In this document: piece by piece, positions 50,764 to 63,639 of the stretch | Position numbering within the stretch: the first letter of the stretch is position 1 | Layout: every line of letters begins with the position of its first letter | Assembly: GCA_964019055.1 (NCBI GenBank) | Contig: OZ025219.1 | Coordinates: forward strand, 7,610,388-7,674,387 | Reading direction: 5' to 3' | Length of the DNA: 64,000 bases | DNA from: Anthopleura xanthogrammica | Lineage: Eukaryota > Cnidaria > Anthozoa > Actiniaria > Actiniidae | The notes under the pieces: model-generated | Databases searched by the model: none | Told to the model about the DNA's origin: nothing | What the model saw: only the letters and a program-made list of their open reading frames with translations | Made by a program: the position numbers and the translations under genes

Positions 50764-50985
50764 TGCTTCTGTTCTGTTCTCTTCTGTTCTGTTCTCTTCT
50801 GTTCTGTTCTCTTCTGTTCTGTTCTCTTCTGTTCTGTTCTCTTCTGTTCTGTTCTCTTCTGTTCTCTTCTCTTCTCTTCTGTTCTCTTCTCTTCTCTTCT
50901 GTTCTCTTCTGTTCTCTTCTCTTCTGTTTTCTTCTGTTCTCTTCTGTTCTCTTCTGTTCTCTTCTGTTCTCTTCTCTTCTAGTTA
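50764..50985. repeat. TCTGTTC/TCTCTTC pentamer array
   Basis: Alternating GTTCT and CTTCT pentamers. The first part has a regular GTTCTGTTCTCTTCT trimer of pentamers, the second is more mixed. Open frames of Cys/Ser/Leu/Phe only are artefacts. Confidence 0.95.
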
Positions 50986-51907
50986 CCTACGCTTTTCCTT
51001 TCTTTTCCTTTCACTTCCTCTCCTATTGTAACCTTTTCTTTTGTCATTTTCCCCACATCCATTATTTTTTACCGTTTCTCTATAATTCTATCGGATTACC
51101 TTCATTTTATATTTTCATATGTCTATATATTTGTAGTATTTATTTATCTGTAGAACTCAACATTGTTCTTTCTAAATGGTATAAAATAGCCGCCTGTCGG
51201 GTTGTCGTTTTATCATCTTTCCTGTTCCTCATGTTTGTATTTTCAACAATTAAATCATAATTCAACATGGGGTCAATAAACCATGGAATGTAACCTAAAC
51301 ATCATTCATATTTCTCCCCGAGGCGGCAAACATCCACAACTACAATCTCTCATGACACAAATAGTCCATAATTACTACATGTTGACCATAAGGATATAGG
51401 AACCTTGAGATCTCAACAGGAACTTAATGATCGTTTGTTTTCGCTCTCTGACTAAAGAACAAGCCATGTTTATATATATATATTTCCTTTTTGAACGTCA
51501 TCATTATTCATTTTCTTTTTCTTCTTCGTCTTTAAAAACAAAGAGAATTAATAAAATACATACAAATAATCAAATTAAAGCTCTTTGTACGTACATCACG
51601 ATAATCCCAATCGTACCTCCTGATAGGAACGTGCAATTTGATTTTTCATTAACTCCAGTTTGTAATTTTCGGTCCGACACTAATTGGTTTTGATTGGATT
51701 CAATTCTCTTCGCCAAAGCATCTGATTTTGTCAGCTAAGCCAAAACGGGTTGTGTACATGTGTTCCCTTTTTGATCGTGAATCGAATCAGCATTACCTCT
51801 GGAGCGCGATTAGTGTCGATTTGTTTGTTGATGTCTTTTCCGTATGGTTTGGTATTTGAACTATTTTCTTGATAAAATGTAATAGCTTTAGAATAGCATA
51901 GCTGCTC

Positions 51908-52072
<165 letters not shown>

Positions 52073-52076
52073 ATTA

Positions 52077-52380
52077 TGAACGAACGAACGAACGAACGAA
52101 CGAACGAACGAACGAACGAACGAACGAACGAACGAACGAACGAACGAACGAACGAACGAACGAACGAACGAACGAACGAACGAACGAACGAACGAACGAA
52201 CGAACGAACGAACGAACGAACGAACGAACGAACGAACGAACGAACGAACGAACGAACGAACGAACGAACGAACGAACGAACGAACGAACGAACGAACGAA
52301 CGAACGAACGAACGAACGAACGAACGAACGAACGAACGAACGAACGAACGAAAGAAAGAAAGAAAGAAAGAAAGAAAGAA
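52077..52380. repeat. CGAA tetranucleotide microsatellite, ending in GAAA units
   Basis: About 68 perfect ACGA units (52079-52351) followed by seven GAAA units. The change from AAGA to ACGA and back is abrupt at both borders. The Asn-Glu-Arg-Thr and Phe-Val-Arg-Ser frames are artefacts. Confidence 0.95.
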
Positions 52381-53104
52381 AAAGAAAACGATATGATTGT
52401 AACTAAGGAAGATAGAAAACAGGAATCTTTTCACATTGAAAATCCTGTATTATTTCTTTCCTTTTCTTTTTACATCTTCCTGTTCGACTTACAACATCCT
52501 AAACTCACTAAAGATGGTAATGACAGACTCTTCATTCATACACAACTCAGTTGACTAAGACTTCCTCGAGAATCAAGTCTTTACCAATTATTTCATCAAA
52601 CCCTTCATTCCCGTATGTTCCTGTATGACGGAAGGTTACTAAAAGCTCCTTCAAAATCCATCACTGATTTACCAACCATTCCCGTCATTGTCATCATTGC
52701 CATCGTAGACGTATACGCACAAACATGACATATCGAAAATCATTAATTCACAACAAAGACGCGGGGAATCGTGAATATCATTCCTTTACTTTATTCCATT
52801 CCGGTTAATTACAAGCAGATTATACACAATAAAATGTTCTATTTTTTTATTAGACTTCGGTAAATACATTTGATATCATTTATTTATTCATTCGGTCTTT
52901 TTTCCCTACTTTAAGCGATGCCTTTAATATCCATGTATTAACTTGACATTATAGTTTGTTTTAGATCGCTAGCTTATGCTTATAACTTTTAATAATTTGC
53001 TTTTTCGTTCTTTTCTTTTCATCAAAAAGTCATTGAGGCTTTCCAAGTAAGAATTAGCAAAGTTTTCCTTCAGTGTATACAGAAAAACGACTCGAGTACT
53101 ATAC

Positions 53105-53370
53105 ATTATCTACGGGTTCGTTCCTTGGACTCGACATCACATGTGAGCCGCAGAGTTTGTTGTCTCTCTCCCTTGATTCGAGGGTTTTTCTCCGGGTTCT
53201 CCGGTTTGCCTCCCTCCGCAAAACCTAACATGCTAAATTCCAGTTCGACCTGTGAGTTAGCCATGCCCTGACTTAGATTTGCGCAGAGGTTGTCAGCGGG
53301 TTACAACGTGTGAGTTAGCCATGCCTTAACTTTGAACAGCCCAGAGGTTGTTTCAGGGTATCGATATAAC
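53105..53370 (+). mobile_element. SINE copy with partial tRNA-like head
   Basis: CGGGTTCGTTCCTTGGACTC fits the B box, then CATCACATGTGAG, the middle TTGATTCGAGGGTTTTTCTC and CCTCCCTCCGCAAAACCTAA, two body units (GCCATGCCCTGACTTAGATT; TTGAACAGCCCAGAGGTTGT), and the end TTTCAGGGTATCGATATAAC. Confidence 0.75.
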
Positions 53371-53557
53371 TTTATATGTCCTCTACGCCATATGTCGTAT
53401 TAATTTTATTGCCATTAAGAACGACTTAGTAAACTTCTAATGCTTTTTAAATTTGGTCTACATATGTATATAATGTATGAATATAATCGCGTTTTAAATG
53501 ATTATATATCTCTTACTAATATATAAAGCTATACAAGAGAATTTAATACTATTGACC

Positions 53558-53930
53558 GAATGCCAATATGGCCGCCACTTCATTATCATATCATAATTTT
53601 TTGAATTCATATTTTTGTTGACCACTAAATCAAAATTATAGATTAGAATGACATCAACAAATTTAGAAAGTTTGAGACAAAAATATTAAATTCTTGAGAA
53701 GTTATGAGAATTTTAAAAATGTGAACGAGACTAGCAAGGAAACAGTTCACTGAACACATACAAATCTCTGTAATTTTGATACAAATTAACTTCACTTGAA
53801 TTCAATTTATAGCAATGAAACTTTCCAAGAATACATATTTCTGCTTGCTCTTTCTAATAGTGATGCTTATTTCTTAAGATTAGGTTTTTATTTCTGAAAG
53901 TCAATGGCGGCCATATTGGCAGACGGTCTA
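53558..53930. mobile_element. foldback element with GCCAATATGGCCGCCA ends
   Basis: TGCCAATATGGCCGCCA on the left is mirrored by TGGCGGCCATATTGGCA on the right. The interior is AT-rich and non-coding. Confidence 0.7.
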
Positions 53931-55187
53931 TATATTTTGCTGTAAATGCGTAGACGTTTCATTGATATCTGTCGAAGTCGTCGCATTGTCGTCTGTGCCA
54001 GAGGCTATGATTAAGTGTATTGTAATCATATCTATGTACTATATACTTTTTATCACAGCCAAAAATTTATCAAAAGAAAACTAGAAAACTAATATTAGAC
54101 ATGTATAATCTAATTTTAGAGAACTTTGTTTGTCGTTTCTAGTTTATGAGTTGATTACCAAAAGAGACTCGTAACATTTTGCATTCGTTTCTAAAGCGTT
54201 TGGACCTAATAGCTCCACGAATTCAATCTACTTGAGTTTGAAACAAACTTGAGTTTTTTAAATATTTTTTTCTAATGGCAAAATAATTAGGCATCGATGT
54301 GCAAATCTTACTCTAGATTTATCGGGGAAAACTGAATAGAGAAAATTTTGATTTTCTTTATGAGAGGAAATTTCGGATATATTATAATCAATATATTATT
54401 ATCCTTATTATACAAAGGGATACTGTTGCGATCGATACTTTTGTGTGCGTAGGATATCGTAGCTTTTGAAAGCATGATGACGCAATGTTATCGGCGAAAA
54501 ATCAGAGCAAAAGAAGCTAGTCCGTGTTTAAGATAAAGGGAAGAATGAAAAATGCCATAGAGCATGCAAGATGACTCGTTTCGTTATCCGTTAAAAGTTC
54601 TATCGAGCACCCGAAAACAACATGTGCATGTTTGCTTAGCTCTCGACGGTTATCCGAGATTTAGATTAAAAAAATAATAGAAATTACCAGCTTTAGTTGA
54701 TGACTAAATTAAATGAAAAAAAGGAATGAAATTTGGAAAATGGAAAATAGAGTAATGATCGAATCGATGACCAGTTTACCGACAAGTTTTGAAAGGAAGA
54801 AGTTACTAGAATGTCGTGAATTGGCTTCAGATCAAGCTAGGGTGTTGTGAGCATTAGTGTGTCTCGTACATAAGTCTGTAAATCGTTCGAAAAGCCTTTT
54901 TTCCGGGCCCATGATAATCAGGAATCTTACAAGAATAGCACGAGCCAAATATACTGATCCAATCTACCACATGCATCAGTCATGCGTCTACATTGTTTCC
55001 ACATCTCAAGACGTAGTGTCTGTGTTGTGATTTTGATAATTGTGAAGACTGATAACAGCACACTGATAATATATACAACTAGTACATACAAACAATTGAT
55101 AAAAATAGGTTTTTTAGTACTGAATATAATGGCTGATAATAATATTCTCGCAAAAAACCCTATAATATGCTGAAACTCAAGGCAAAA

Positions 55188-55612
55188 GTAAAGAAAAATA
55201 TTCTTCCTTTTTTACAAAAAGAAATGTATTTGCTACAATAGGTAAAACATGTTGAAGCCTGGCTTTGGCTTCTAAAAGACTCTTATATATAATTCAACAC
55301 GACGACCAGAGCTTCAATTCACTATGCAAAGTAAAGAAAAGTATTCTGTATTTCTACAAAAAGAGATGTATTGGCTACAATAGGTAAAACATGTTGGTTT
55401 AGCCTGGTTTTGGCTTCTAAAAGACTCTCGTTATAATTCACCGCGATCATGACTCGAGCTGCAATTCACTATGCAAAGTAAAGAAAAGTATTCTGTATTT
55501 CTACAAAAAGAGATGTATTGGCTACAATAGGTAAAACATGTTGGTTTAGAATGGTTTTGGCTTCTTAAAGACTCTCGTTATAATTTACCGCGATGACTCT
55601 AGCTGCAATATT
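55188..55612. repeat. tandem repeat of about 145 bp, three copies
   Basis: GTAAAGAAAAGTATTCTGTA, TTTCTACAAAAAGAGATGTA, TTGGCTACAATAGGTAAAAC and GGTTTTGGCTTCTAAAAGAC recur at about 55188, 55331 and 55478. The first copy is the most diverged. Confidence 0.85.
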
Positions 55613-55619
55613 ATAATTT

Positions 55620-56311
55620 GTATATCCGTGTTTATAAGACAAACATTCTCGAACAACCATTGGCATCTTAAGAGTGTCACTTGATCAGTTCCAAGGCTAG
55701 ATACGTTGACTGAAGGTCATCATTCGATTCAGCCAGGTATTAATCACACTATAAAACCATACCCTTAAAATGCCCTTCAAGGCCCTTACAACTTATGATA
55801 AGACATTGAACCTTCTGGAATAACTTCCTAAAACTGCGCTCGAATTTCACTTTATAAAACAGATTTTTCAAGGATCTAAACTTGATATGAATCTGCCCGT
55901 ACTTTTTAGAATACTCGATGTAACTCTTGTCACTTGTTCTGTCTATTGCCTTCAGTTTTTCCATTTAACTTGTGAATCATGTATTCGTAAAAATTAAATC
56001 TCTAGATCAGAGCTGGCAAGCAACTAAGGAAGACTGAGACAGCGTACATGCCACGCCTTTTCTCAGTCACATTTTAATTCCTAAACCTTGGTCCTTTGGT
56101 CTAAGAAGCCGGTTAGTAAGAGATATCCACTTCTCGAGGATTATAGGTTGTAGGAATCTATCCAAAAAAATATTGTGTCAGTCTTAGTTCATGTTATGGA
56201 CATCTGTGCTTAGGCCAAAAGGTTGTATTTCCTCCCCAGATGAGGAAGCTTGCCTCAGGTTCGAACAAAAAGTATTTTTTGTAACTCTCTTGAAAGTTTG
56301 CTATTTTTGGT
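55620..56311. other. 3' flank of the GPCR gene, no feature seen
   Basis: No AATAAA on the - strand was recognised close to the stop, and no other gene is supported. Confidence 0.45.
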
Positions 56312-57469
56312 TCAAGGAAAGAGGTTTTTCGTAGTTGGTTGTTCCAGAACCGAAGGTTCTGCTATCTGTTCCATACTGTTCTTGAAGCTTATTCTTGTTG
56401 TCATAGCAGCAGATCGAAGACTTGAATTGGTACTATGGCTCAAGTGTCCTCTTGGGTACCCAACTGTCCGGGCCTTTTCGTACCAAGGTAGTAAAGCTTT
56501 GAGGCCGTTTTTGTAATTCTCGTTAAAGATGAAGTAAATATATGGGGTGATGGCGTTGTTCGAGAAAGCTATCATGTACACAATTAGCTCGGCGTGGAAG
56601 TGAACATCACAAGGAACTACCCAATCCCAGTGAAAGAAGAACATTGAGGTAAAAATGATAGATGGAGTCCAACAAATAAAGAAAGCTAAAACCACTGTCA
56701 TTACCATTCGAAAAGTGTTGACGATTCGCTTCTGTCGGTTTATTATCATGTGTCCATATCGTGTTCCTGGGATCCTTTGGCGTTTGAGTTTGAGGATGAT
56801 TATGCAGTAGAGAGTAGTGATTGAAAGAAGAGGGAAGGCGTAGAAGATGACTATAATAGCGATGTAAATCTTCTCAACTGTTGTCTTGTAGTCCAACGGT
56901 TCCCAGGTCACATAGCATCTGAATTTCTCCTTAAAAAAGAAGAGTCTATGGACGTAGAAATACGAACCATGAAAAAGTATGGCAAGAACCCAGATGGAAA
57001 CGATTATCACTACACATCTTCGAGTGCTCCTGATCGCTGCTCGCAAAGGGCGCATTACAGCATAGAACCGCTCTACTGCCACAAGAACAAGGCTATGTAT
57101 GGAAACCATAAGGCATACGTCATGGATAAATGGTATAAACTTACAGAGAAACTCTCCAAACGTCCCACCGATCAGCCACACGTTCTTGCCATGGTAAACC
57201 CATACCAGATTTTTCGGGACCAAAAATATGGGCACCATCAAGTCTGCGAAGGCCATGTTAGCGATAAAATAGTTGGCGGGTGTTCTCATCGATCTGTTCC
57301 TATATACGATTGCAACGACGAGCGAGTTCCCTATAACACCAAAAATCAGGACCAAAAGGTATCCAATGGTTTCGCTGACTTTTGAAAAAGTGGTCACTGT
57401 GTACACTCCACATTTTGCGCCTGAAGCGCTACTTGTGAAATTGACGGTGGTGTTGGAGAATGAATTCAT
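56312..57469 (-). CDS. neuropeptide-receptor-like class A GPCR, single exon
   Basis: A 385-residue seven-helix receptor, probably coupling a peptide signal to G proteins at the cell surface. Seen: three N-terminal NxT/NxS glycosylation sites, TM1 GNSLVVAIVYR, TM2 NYFIANMAFADLMV, extracellular Cys at the top of TM3 (EFLCKFIPF) and in loop 2 (FRCYVTW) for the usual disulfide, ERFYAVMRPLR after TM3, FFICWTPSIIF in TM6 and NNAITPYIYFIFN in TM7. The C-tail is Ser/Thr-rich (GRK-type sites possible). The overall pattern resembles neuropeptide FF/orexin/QRFP/galanin-type receptors; the ligand is unknown. The in-frame ATG at 57469-57467 (GAGATGA) is chosen; nine further upstream codons lack an ATG. 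Confidence 0.92.
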   Translation of the reverse strand: MNSFSNTTVNFTSSASGAKCGVYTVTTFSKVSETIGYLLVLIFGVIGNSLVVAIVYRNRSMRTPANYFIANMAFADLMVPIFLVPKNLVWVYHGKNVWLIGGTFGEFLCKFIPFIHDVCLMVSIHSLVLVAVERFYAVMRPLRAAIRSTRRCVVIIVSIWVLAILFHGSYFYVHRLFFFKEKFRCYVTWEPLDYKTTVEKIYIAIIVIFYAFPLLSITTLYCIIILKLKRQRIPGTRYGHMIINRQKRIVNTFRMVMTVVLAFFICWTPSIIFTSMFFFHWDWVVPCDVHFHAELIVYMIAFSNNAITPYIYFIFNENYKNGLKALLPWYEKARTVGYPRGHLSHSTNSSLRSAAMTTRISFKNSMEQIAEPSVLEQPTTKNLFP

Positions 57470-57499
57470 CTCTGAGAAACGATAGCCAGCTTCCAATGA

Positions 57500-59215
57500 A
57501 CATTAACCTAAAGCAATAAAAGTGTATCCAAAATTGGTGGTTCGACAATCCAATGCGAAATCCGAGTAATGAAAAGCGAGTTTATTCCTTAAGTAACTTA
57601 GAATGAAACTCAAAACCCCGAGATATCATTCGCAAGGAAATCCACCAGCCTCTAGAACATCCACGCAAAACCGATCGCTTTTATTAGCTTGATGACGTCA
57701 ATAAATTGCTCGTACTTCATCAGTTGCCCAAGTAGGTTTTCAATTATGATTCGTAAAAGTGATGTTTTTCAGAAAAGCAATTAGGCTCTCCAAAACACTT
57801 TAGATGCCTAATGATTATCAATCCTGGTCCCTTATCGGTCGGAATGTTTCATTTTCCATACCTCCTTTCTAAAATGGCTTCCTCAGCATCAAGTTCAACC
57901 CTCATTCATAAACATTGAATAATTGATAAAATATTATGATTCAATTACGTCAAACAATAGGTTGAACTGTCTCGATTTCAGAAAGCCAAGGGATAATCAT
58001 TTTGTACAAATAAAAGCATCTTTATTAGTAAATGGGCAACGACGGGAAACTCGCTAGTTTTTGATTTCTTGAAGATAAAAATTGTCTTTGAATTTCGCCG
58101 ATTACATCAGCGCTTCGTGCATCTCTTTTCATATGTGTTAGTTGGGACAATTAAATAAAATCAGAACAGGAAACACTTTGGAACGAAAGCCGAACCAATG
58201 AGATATATTTTTGCTATCTTATGAATTTGCTGACGTTTTGCTGCCTTGCTTGTCGAGAGCAAGGAGGTGGCGAATATATGATATATATGATATACAGAAA
58301 GAGAGAGAGAGAGAGAGAGAGCATATTCACCGCGTGAAATACAACGTTTCAACTAACTAAGCTTATACAGAACGTTTGAAAAAAGACATTTAAAAACAAT
58401 ATATATAAAAAGAAATTGTCCATGTTTTACAAGGGTAGAACTTCATAGCCATTGCTAACAAACCTGAAGCCCTCGTTTCATTATCGAATTGAAATTTAGA
58501 AGTTGATTCAGTTTTGTGGGGGGAGGAAAACTGCAGAAAAACCCTCGAAGCACAGGAGAGAACCAACAAGCAAAAATGCACTCAAATGGCCGCGGGTACA
58601 AGGATCGAACTACCGCAGCAGTGAGCAGCGCGCTCCATCCGGTTTCTTCCCTTTTTGCATAAAGATTCTGTTTATGTATATATTCTTTTACTTCAAAGCA
58701 AAGGCAGAATAACAGCCTACAAAGATAGACTAGCTAGTGCACTGATTAACGAAGAAATATATACTTGAAAACTTTAGTATTCTGTTTATATCGATTCCAT
58801 ATTCTAAGCGTTCTTGAAACCGATATTTTTTCCTAGACAAACCTCTTTTCAATTAAAGTTCTCGAAGAGCTCGAGTATAGTTATTAGAACCTTGTGTTCT
58901 TGAAACATTAATCCAGACATGGCTTTGCAGAGTACTCTTTCCTAATGTCTAAAGTTTAGACTTCACGTCCATCAGTAATATTAGTGTTATAGGGATGATA
59001 AGAATGGATTTGCAGATTTCAATTCTAAAAATAGTTACTTAAGTATATAAATAGCACTATTGCGTGAGAAAAATAAGGAAATTTATAGCTTTATTTCAAT
59101 TATTGACGTTTTTTGATTTTCTTCTTTGACGCACACAGTTTCAACTCAGCTAAATATTTTTAGGTGTATTTCGTACATCAGTTGTACTTTTTTTTTTCTA
59201 GTAGAGGGATATATT
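57500..59215. other. upstream flank of the GPCR and intergenic region
   Basis: Contains a (GA)n run at 58300-58320 and, at 58500-58630, a reverse-oriented tRNA-like block (GTACAAGGATCGAACTACCG) with a SINE-middle-like GGGGGGAGGAAAACTGCAGA, perhaps a diverged SINE. No gene is supported. Confidence 0.45.
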
Positions 59216-59229
59216 TGTGAATCTTACCT

Positions 59230-59420
59230 TTCTTTCTTTCCTTTCCTTTCCTTTCCTTTCCTTTCCTTTCCTTTCCTTTCCTTTCCTTTCCTTTCCTTTC
59301 CTTTCCTTTCCTTCTCTTCTCTTCTCTTCTCTTCTTTTCTCTTCTTTTCTCTTCTTTTCTCTTCTTTTCTCTTCTCTTCTCTTCTCTTCTCTTCTTGTCT
59401 CTTGTCTTCTCTTCTTTTCC
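59230..59420. repeat. CCTTT pentamers passing into CTTCT pentamers
   Basis: 59230-59312 is a nearly pure CCTTT array; 59313-59400 is CTTCT with CTTTT variants. The flanking 59400-59560 is pyrimidine-rich. No coding content. Confidence 0.92.
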
Positions 59421-60004
59421 GTTTTCCTTCCGTTTTCCTTCTCTTTGTTTTCCTTTGCTCTGCTTTCTGTTCCTTTCCTATAATTACTTTCCCTTCCACT
59501 TTCTTCCCATTGCTTTTCTGTTTTTCCTTTCCCATTCCCTTCCCTTTTCTATCTTTCGGCTTTCTTCTTTATTTCTTTCTTATTATGCTTGGCAGGTAAT
59601 TATTTTGACAAGTGAACTTCCATGTCGTTAATGAACACCCTTGATTGTTTTTACCTGCACAGGTTAGATGAAAATGTCATCTCTATGTGTGGGGACAAAG
59701 GGTAACTGATATTATGAAAAGATTCAAAAATAAAACAAGAAGTGGTCGTCTAATTATAAGATTGAAAACACAATTTTGCTCAAAGAATACAAAAGATTTG
59801 ACCTTGTAATATACAAAATACTCAAATACTTAAAGCAATGGAGAATTTATTATAAACGGGACCGGAAAAATACAAAAGAAAAACAAAACGAAAATGAAAA
59901 AAAAAAAAAAACTTGTAAAACCAACCAACAAGCAAATGAAAAGAAAAGTGCTGCACATTCAACTGCATATCTGAAAATGGAAGCGAAATTCAATTTAAAA
60001 AAGG

Positions 60005-60250
<246 letters not shown>

Positions 60251-60349
60251 AAAGAAAGGTATAAAGAAAGATGGAAAAAAAAGAAAGAAAGCAACAAAGA
60301 AAGATGGAAAGAAACAAACAAACAAAGAAGGAGAGAAAGAAAGAAAAAG

Positions 60350-60960
60350 CTGAAAAACAAAATAATAGATAAGCAAGCAAACAAAACAACAGAAAACACT
60401 AAACAAAGAAAGCAAAAACAACCTAAAAAAAAAAGCAAACATATAAACCAAACTGAAATATGAAAAAAATAATAATAATAATAATAAATTAATAATAAAT
60501 AAAATACAAAACGACAACAATACTGTAGGGGAAAAGCTTCATAGAAACAACTATATATAGCAGCATAATCATGGCAGCCCTCACGGAACTCTAATACGCC
60601 AACTTCATTCTTCATTATCAAGTCATCAAGAGATGCCGTCGTTTTTGATACTATTTTATTGCGATTCTACAAGCCATTCCAATCAAATTATTACAGATTG
60701 ACCAATATATATCTTCAATCTAAGTGCTTTTATCTGCATTTCTATTAGACTTCAATTAAATAAACTTCTCGTATCTTGGTGACTCAATGTCTTGCAAATG
60801 TAAAAGCTGCTTCCCGTCTTGCTGGGGTAGAATTAACGAGGTCAAAGATGGTCAGTAATGAAGGAACACAGAACTTTATACACACAAAGCTACCGAGGTA
60901 AACTATTTACCAGAGAAGAAATACTAATTCCTTTGAGCCTTCCGGAACCCTTTTTTCAGT
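60350..60960. other. A-rich tail and intergenic sequence
   Basis: A-rich sequence to about 60500 including an (AAT)n run (60468-60486), then unremarkable AT-rich sequence. Confidence 0.45.
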
Positions 60961-60964
60961 AACC

Positions 60965-61135
60965 TTTAAATTTTATCGATACCCTGAAACTACGCAGAAA
61001 GGAAAATCGGAGAAAGACATTCAAATAAAAGGAAAGACCTTACAAACTCTACTAATATGTGATGCCGAGTTCAGGAATTGAACCCGAGACCCCAGAGGAG
61101 CGAGTGAACTCTTGCTACGCTACCCTTGATTCCGA
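60965..61135 (-). mobile_element. SINE copy with recognisable tRNA-like head, reverse orientation
   Basis: On the - strand: GGGTAGCGTAGCAAGAGTTC (A-box region), CTCTGGGGTCTCGGGTTCAA and TTCCTG (B box), ACTCGGCATCACATATTAG, AGTTTGTAAGGTCTTTCC, and the end TTTCAGGGTATCGATAAAAT. The body repeat is almost absent, so this is a short form of the element. Confidence 0.75.
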
Positions 61136-61139
61136 ACTC

Positions 61140-61895
61140 CTATACGAAAGTTGTTGCAAAGATTTTGAGTTATTTTTTCAACAAGAAATGAAACTTTCTG
61201 TATTTCATTTCAGATTCCGTTTATTTGTCGATCTTGTAAGCCTGTCAACTTCGGTTGTGCGCGCACGACACTAAGTGGAAAGGATGTTTTCCGATAGTTA
61301 CTCTTTTTGTAATTGTTATATATTATGACAAAACTAAGCCATATGGTTAAGACTTTAAATCCCTAAAAGGTTGAGGAACAATATTTTCTTGTAAATTAAT
61401 CTCTGTTTGCTTATTTTTTGAAAAACTAAGGTTTTTAGAAAGCACAGGAAGTAGAACACCCATAAGTAATATCATCATGACGATCACTGAAAATAGAAAC
61501 CGAAGAATGACGTGGTGGGTAATCGAGAATTTGGGTGTTGTTTTTGATTTATAAAAGCGACGAAGACAATAATAACGACAAAATAGAGCAAAGCCGAGTA
61601 CAACAAAGCAGAGAAGAGAAGAGAATACGGAATAGAAGGGTACAGAAGAAAAGAAAAGAGCAGAGCAAAGGAAAGGAAAGCGGAATCGAACAGAGGAGAT
61701 AAAAAGACAAAACTAGAGCAAAGCAACAACAATGCAACAACAACAACAAAAACAAAAACACATGAGTTATTCAACCGAGCTAATGAATCAAAGGCAGCAT
61801 ATTTCTCAATTCTTAAAATTTCACAAATATTAATGTGTTGATAAGAATAGCAAAAAACAAAATAAAATAATAAAAAAGAAAGAGCGGCCATACAC
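61140..61895. other. intergenic, purine-rich stretch
   Basis: 61600-61750 is rich in AGAGAAG/AAAGCAA-type purine sequence. No gene is supported. Confidence 0.4.
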
Positions 61896-61898
61896 TCA

Positions 61899-62145
61899 CC
61901 TATTTCCAAAAACCTTGTCGGTCGGAGATCTGAAATGGGCGATCTGAGACTAAACAGAATTTGTGTGCTTTTATGTTTTCTGTTTAAAATACGAAAGATT
62001 ACATTCCTATCTCAAAGGTCATGCTTCATATTCCAATCTAAAAGCCGGCTACGTTGTTTGGTTGTGAATATATCACATTTTACAGCGTGTTACTCGGTCT
62101 CAGATTTCAGATGTTAGATCTCCCACCGACAACGTTTCTTGAAAT
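61899..62145. mobile_element. inverted-repeat element
   Basis: CTATTTCCAAAAACCTTGTC, GGTCGGAGATCTGAAAT on the left are mirrored, imperfectly, by ATTTCAGATGTTAGATCTCC, CACCGACAACG and TTTCTTGAAATAG on the right. A second pair, GGCGATAGGTCATTCC near 62184 with GGAATGACCTAT and CGCCTATCGCC ending near 62395, follows immediately. Confidence 0.5.
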
Positions 62146-62399
62146 AGATTTCAAAAAAGGTTGTCATCGACAAAGGCGAAAGGCGATAGGTCATTCCTAG
62201 ACGAAAAGTAATTATGGGTATACAACTAAACACGAATAATCGAGGCCTTTAAAATGGTTTCATGGACTACAAACAACACGGAATATCTTAACACTAACCT
62301 CCGTGTTCTTGACGAGAATAGAAGCAGAAACACACGTTATTCCAGCTATTCTTGGATCTTGGAATGACCTATATTTCCAAACGCCTATCGCCTATATGA

Positions 62400-63630
62400 G
62401 AAGTATTTTTGAAAGAGGTATATACAGACAAAATATCTAGTATTCAATAGAGGGATGAATCCTATTGGGCGTAGAACTTTTATCTTTCCTTGCGGATCAA
62501 GTCGAGTAGTATATCACGATCTCCCAACAAGAGAACAAGTTAACGTCAAGAAGGAGAAGGAGAAGGAGAAGGAGAAAGCCTAGGATAACTAAACTTCAAC
62601 ATTCCCATTCCAGACATCATATTGATACAGAACCAATGAAAAATGATTTTTCAATAGATCAGACAATCTTTTTTCTTCGTTTTTTAAGCACCGACTATAA
62701 TATTGTCTTCCATGTCGACGCGTTGTCGACTATAAGGATTATCACAAATGCTACCTGCTAGACAACGACGCCGTGCCGGGATAATAACATAATGTTTCGC
62801 CGCTTAACTACCGAACATCATTTCTTATTATGTAGTAATTGCCCATCACATTACAGCGGAGGAAATCCTATTTATGGCAAGTTACAGAAATTCGAATTAT
62901 GATGATATGATATTAAAATTGCAGTTCAGAGATTTTGAGATTTTCGAGTTGATATTCTTTATCATATATTGATACTATTTTTCGTATATAAGAAGCCGAA
63001 AGTTCCATTCAAAGTTACCGACTTTTATTAAAAGATTGGAGAATCAAATTTTAAAATAAATAGATAGAAAGATGAATCGAAGCCTTGAGCAGTCTAGGAA
63101 CGATAATCTTGACGAGATCGAATGGAAAACTTTTATTACAATTATGTGAGTAATATTTTTTTTTGGATAATGCTAGAATGTTGCATAACAGTGGTCTTCA
63201 GTGCCAGTGCGATGGTTCTAGGTGTGAGGGGGAAGATCTAGCTCATTAGTACGCATGTGCGAGAAGTCAGTGAATTTCCATAATCACTTCGGTTCAAACC
63301 TGTGAAGATCGAACGTTGATTCAGTGCACTTCACTCCACTATTTTGTACTGACCTGCTATACGTTCTCTTATACCGAGGCCCGTACCTAAGGCCCCAAAG
63401 TTCAGTATTTTGGTACTCAAGGCCCGGCGGGTTTTTTTTTTATTATTTATTTGTAATGGCCGGGGTACGAGCCTGTGACCTGTGGTTGTTCTCCTTGGTT
63501 TAATTTATTCTCGTCCTCCCTCCCCTCCCTTGCACTGTTTTTGTTCCTTGGAGAGCTCCCCGGGTTTGCCTCTCCTATTCTCAAGCATGAGTGCATGGGA
63601 CCGCTGTGAATAGATAGTTGTTAAAAAAGA
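62400..63630. other. intergenic region
   Basis: Contains a short (GGAGAA)n run at 62549-62577. No gene is supported. The sequence 63370-63610 (AAGGCCCGGCGGG, GGTACGAGCCTGTGACC) may belong to the LINE insertion that follows, but I cannot show it. Confidence 0.4.
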
Positions 63631-63639
63631 AACTACAAT

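Larger units (their letters stand above)
52390..55180. other. intergenic region
   Basis: Holds a SINE at 53105-53370 and a foldback element at 53558-53930. No gene is supported elsewhere. Confidence 0.5.

Noticed and set aside
56948..57385. 145-residue + strand frame
   Set aside because: Antisense shadow of the GPCR at 56312-57469.
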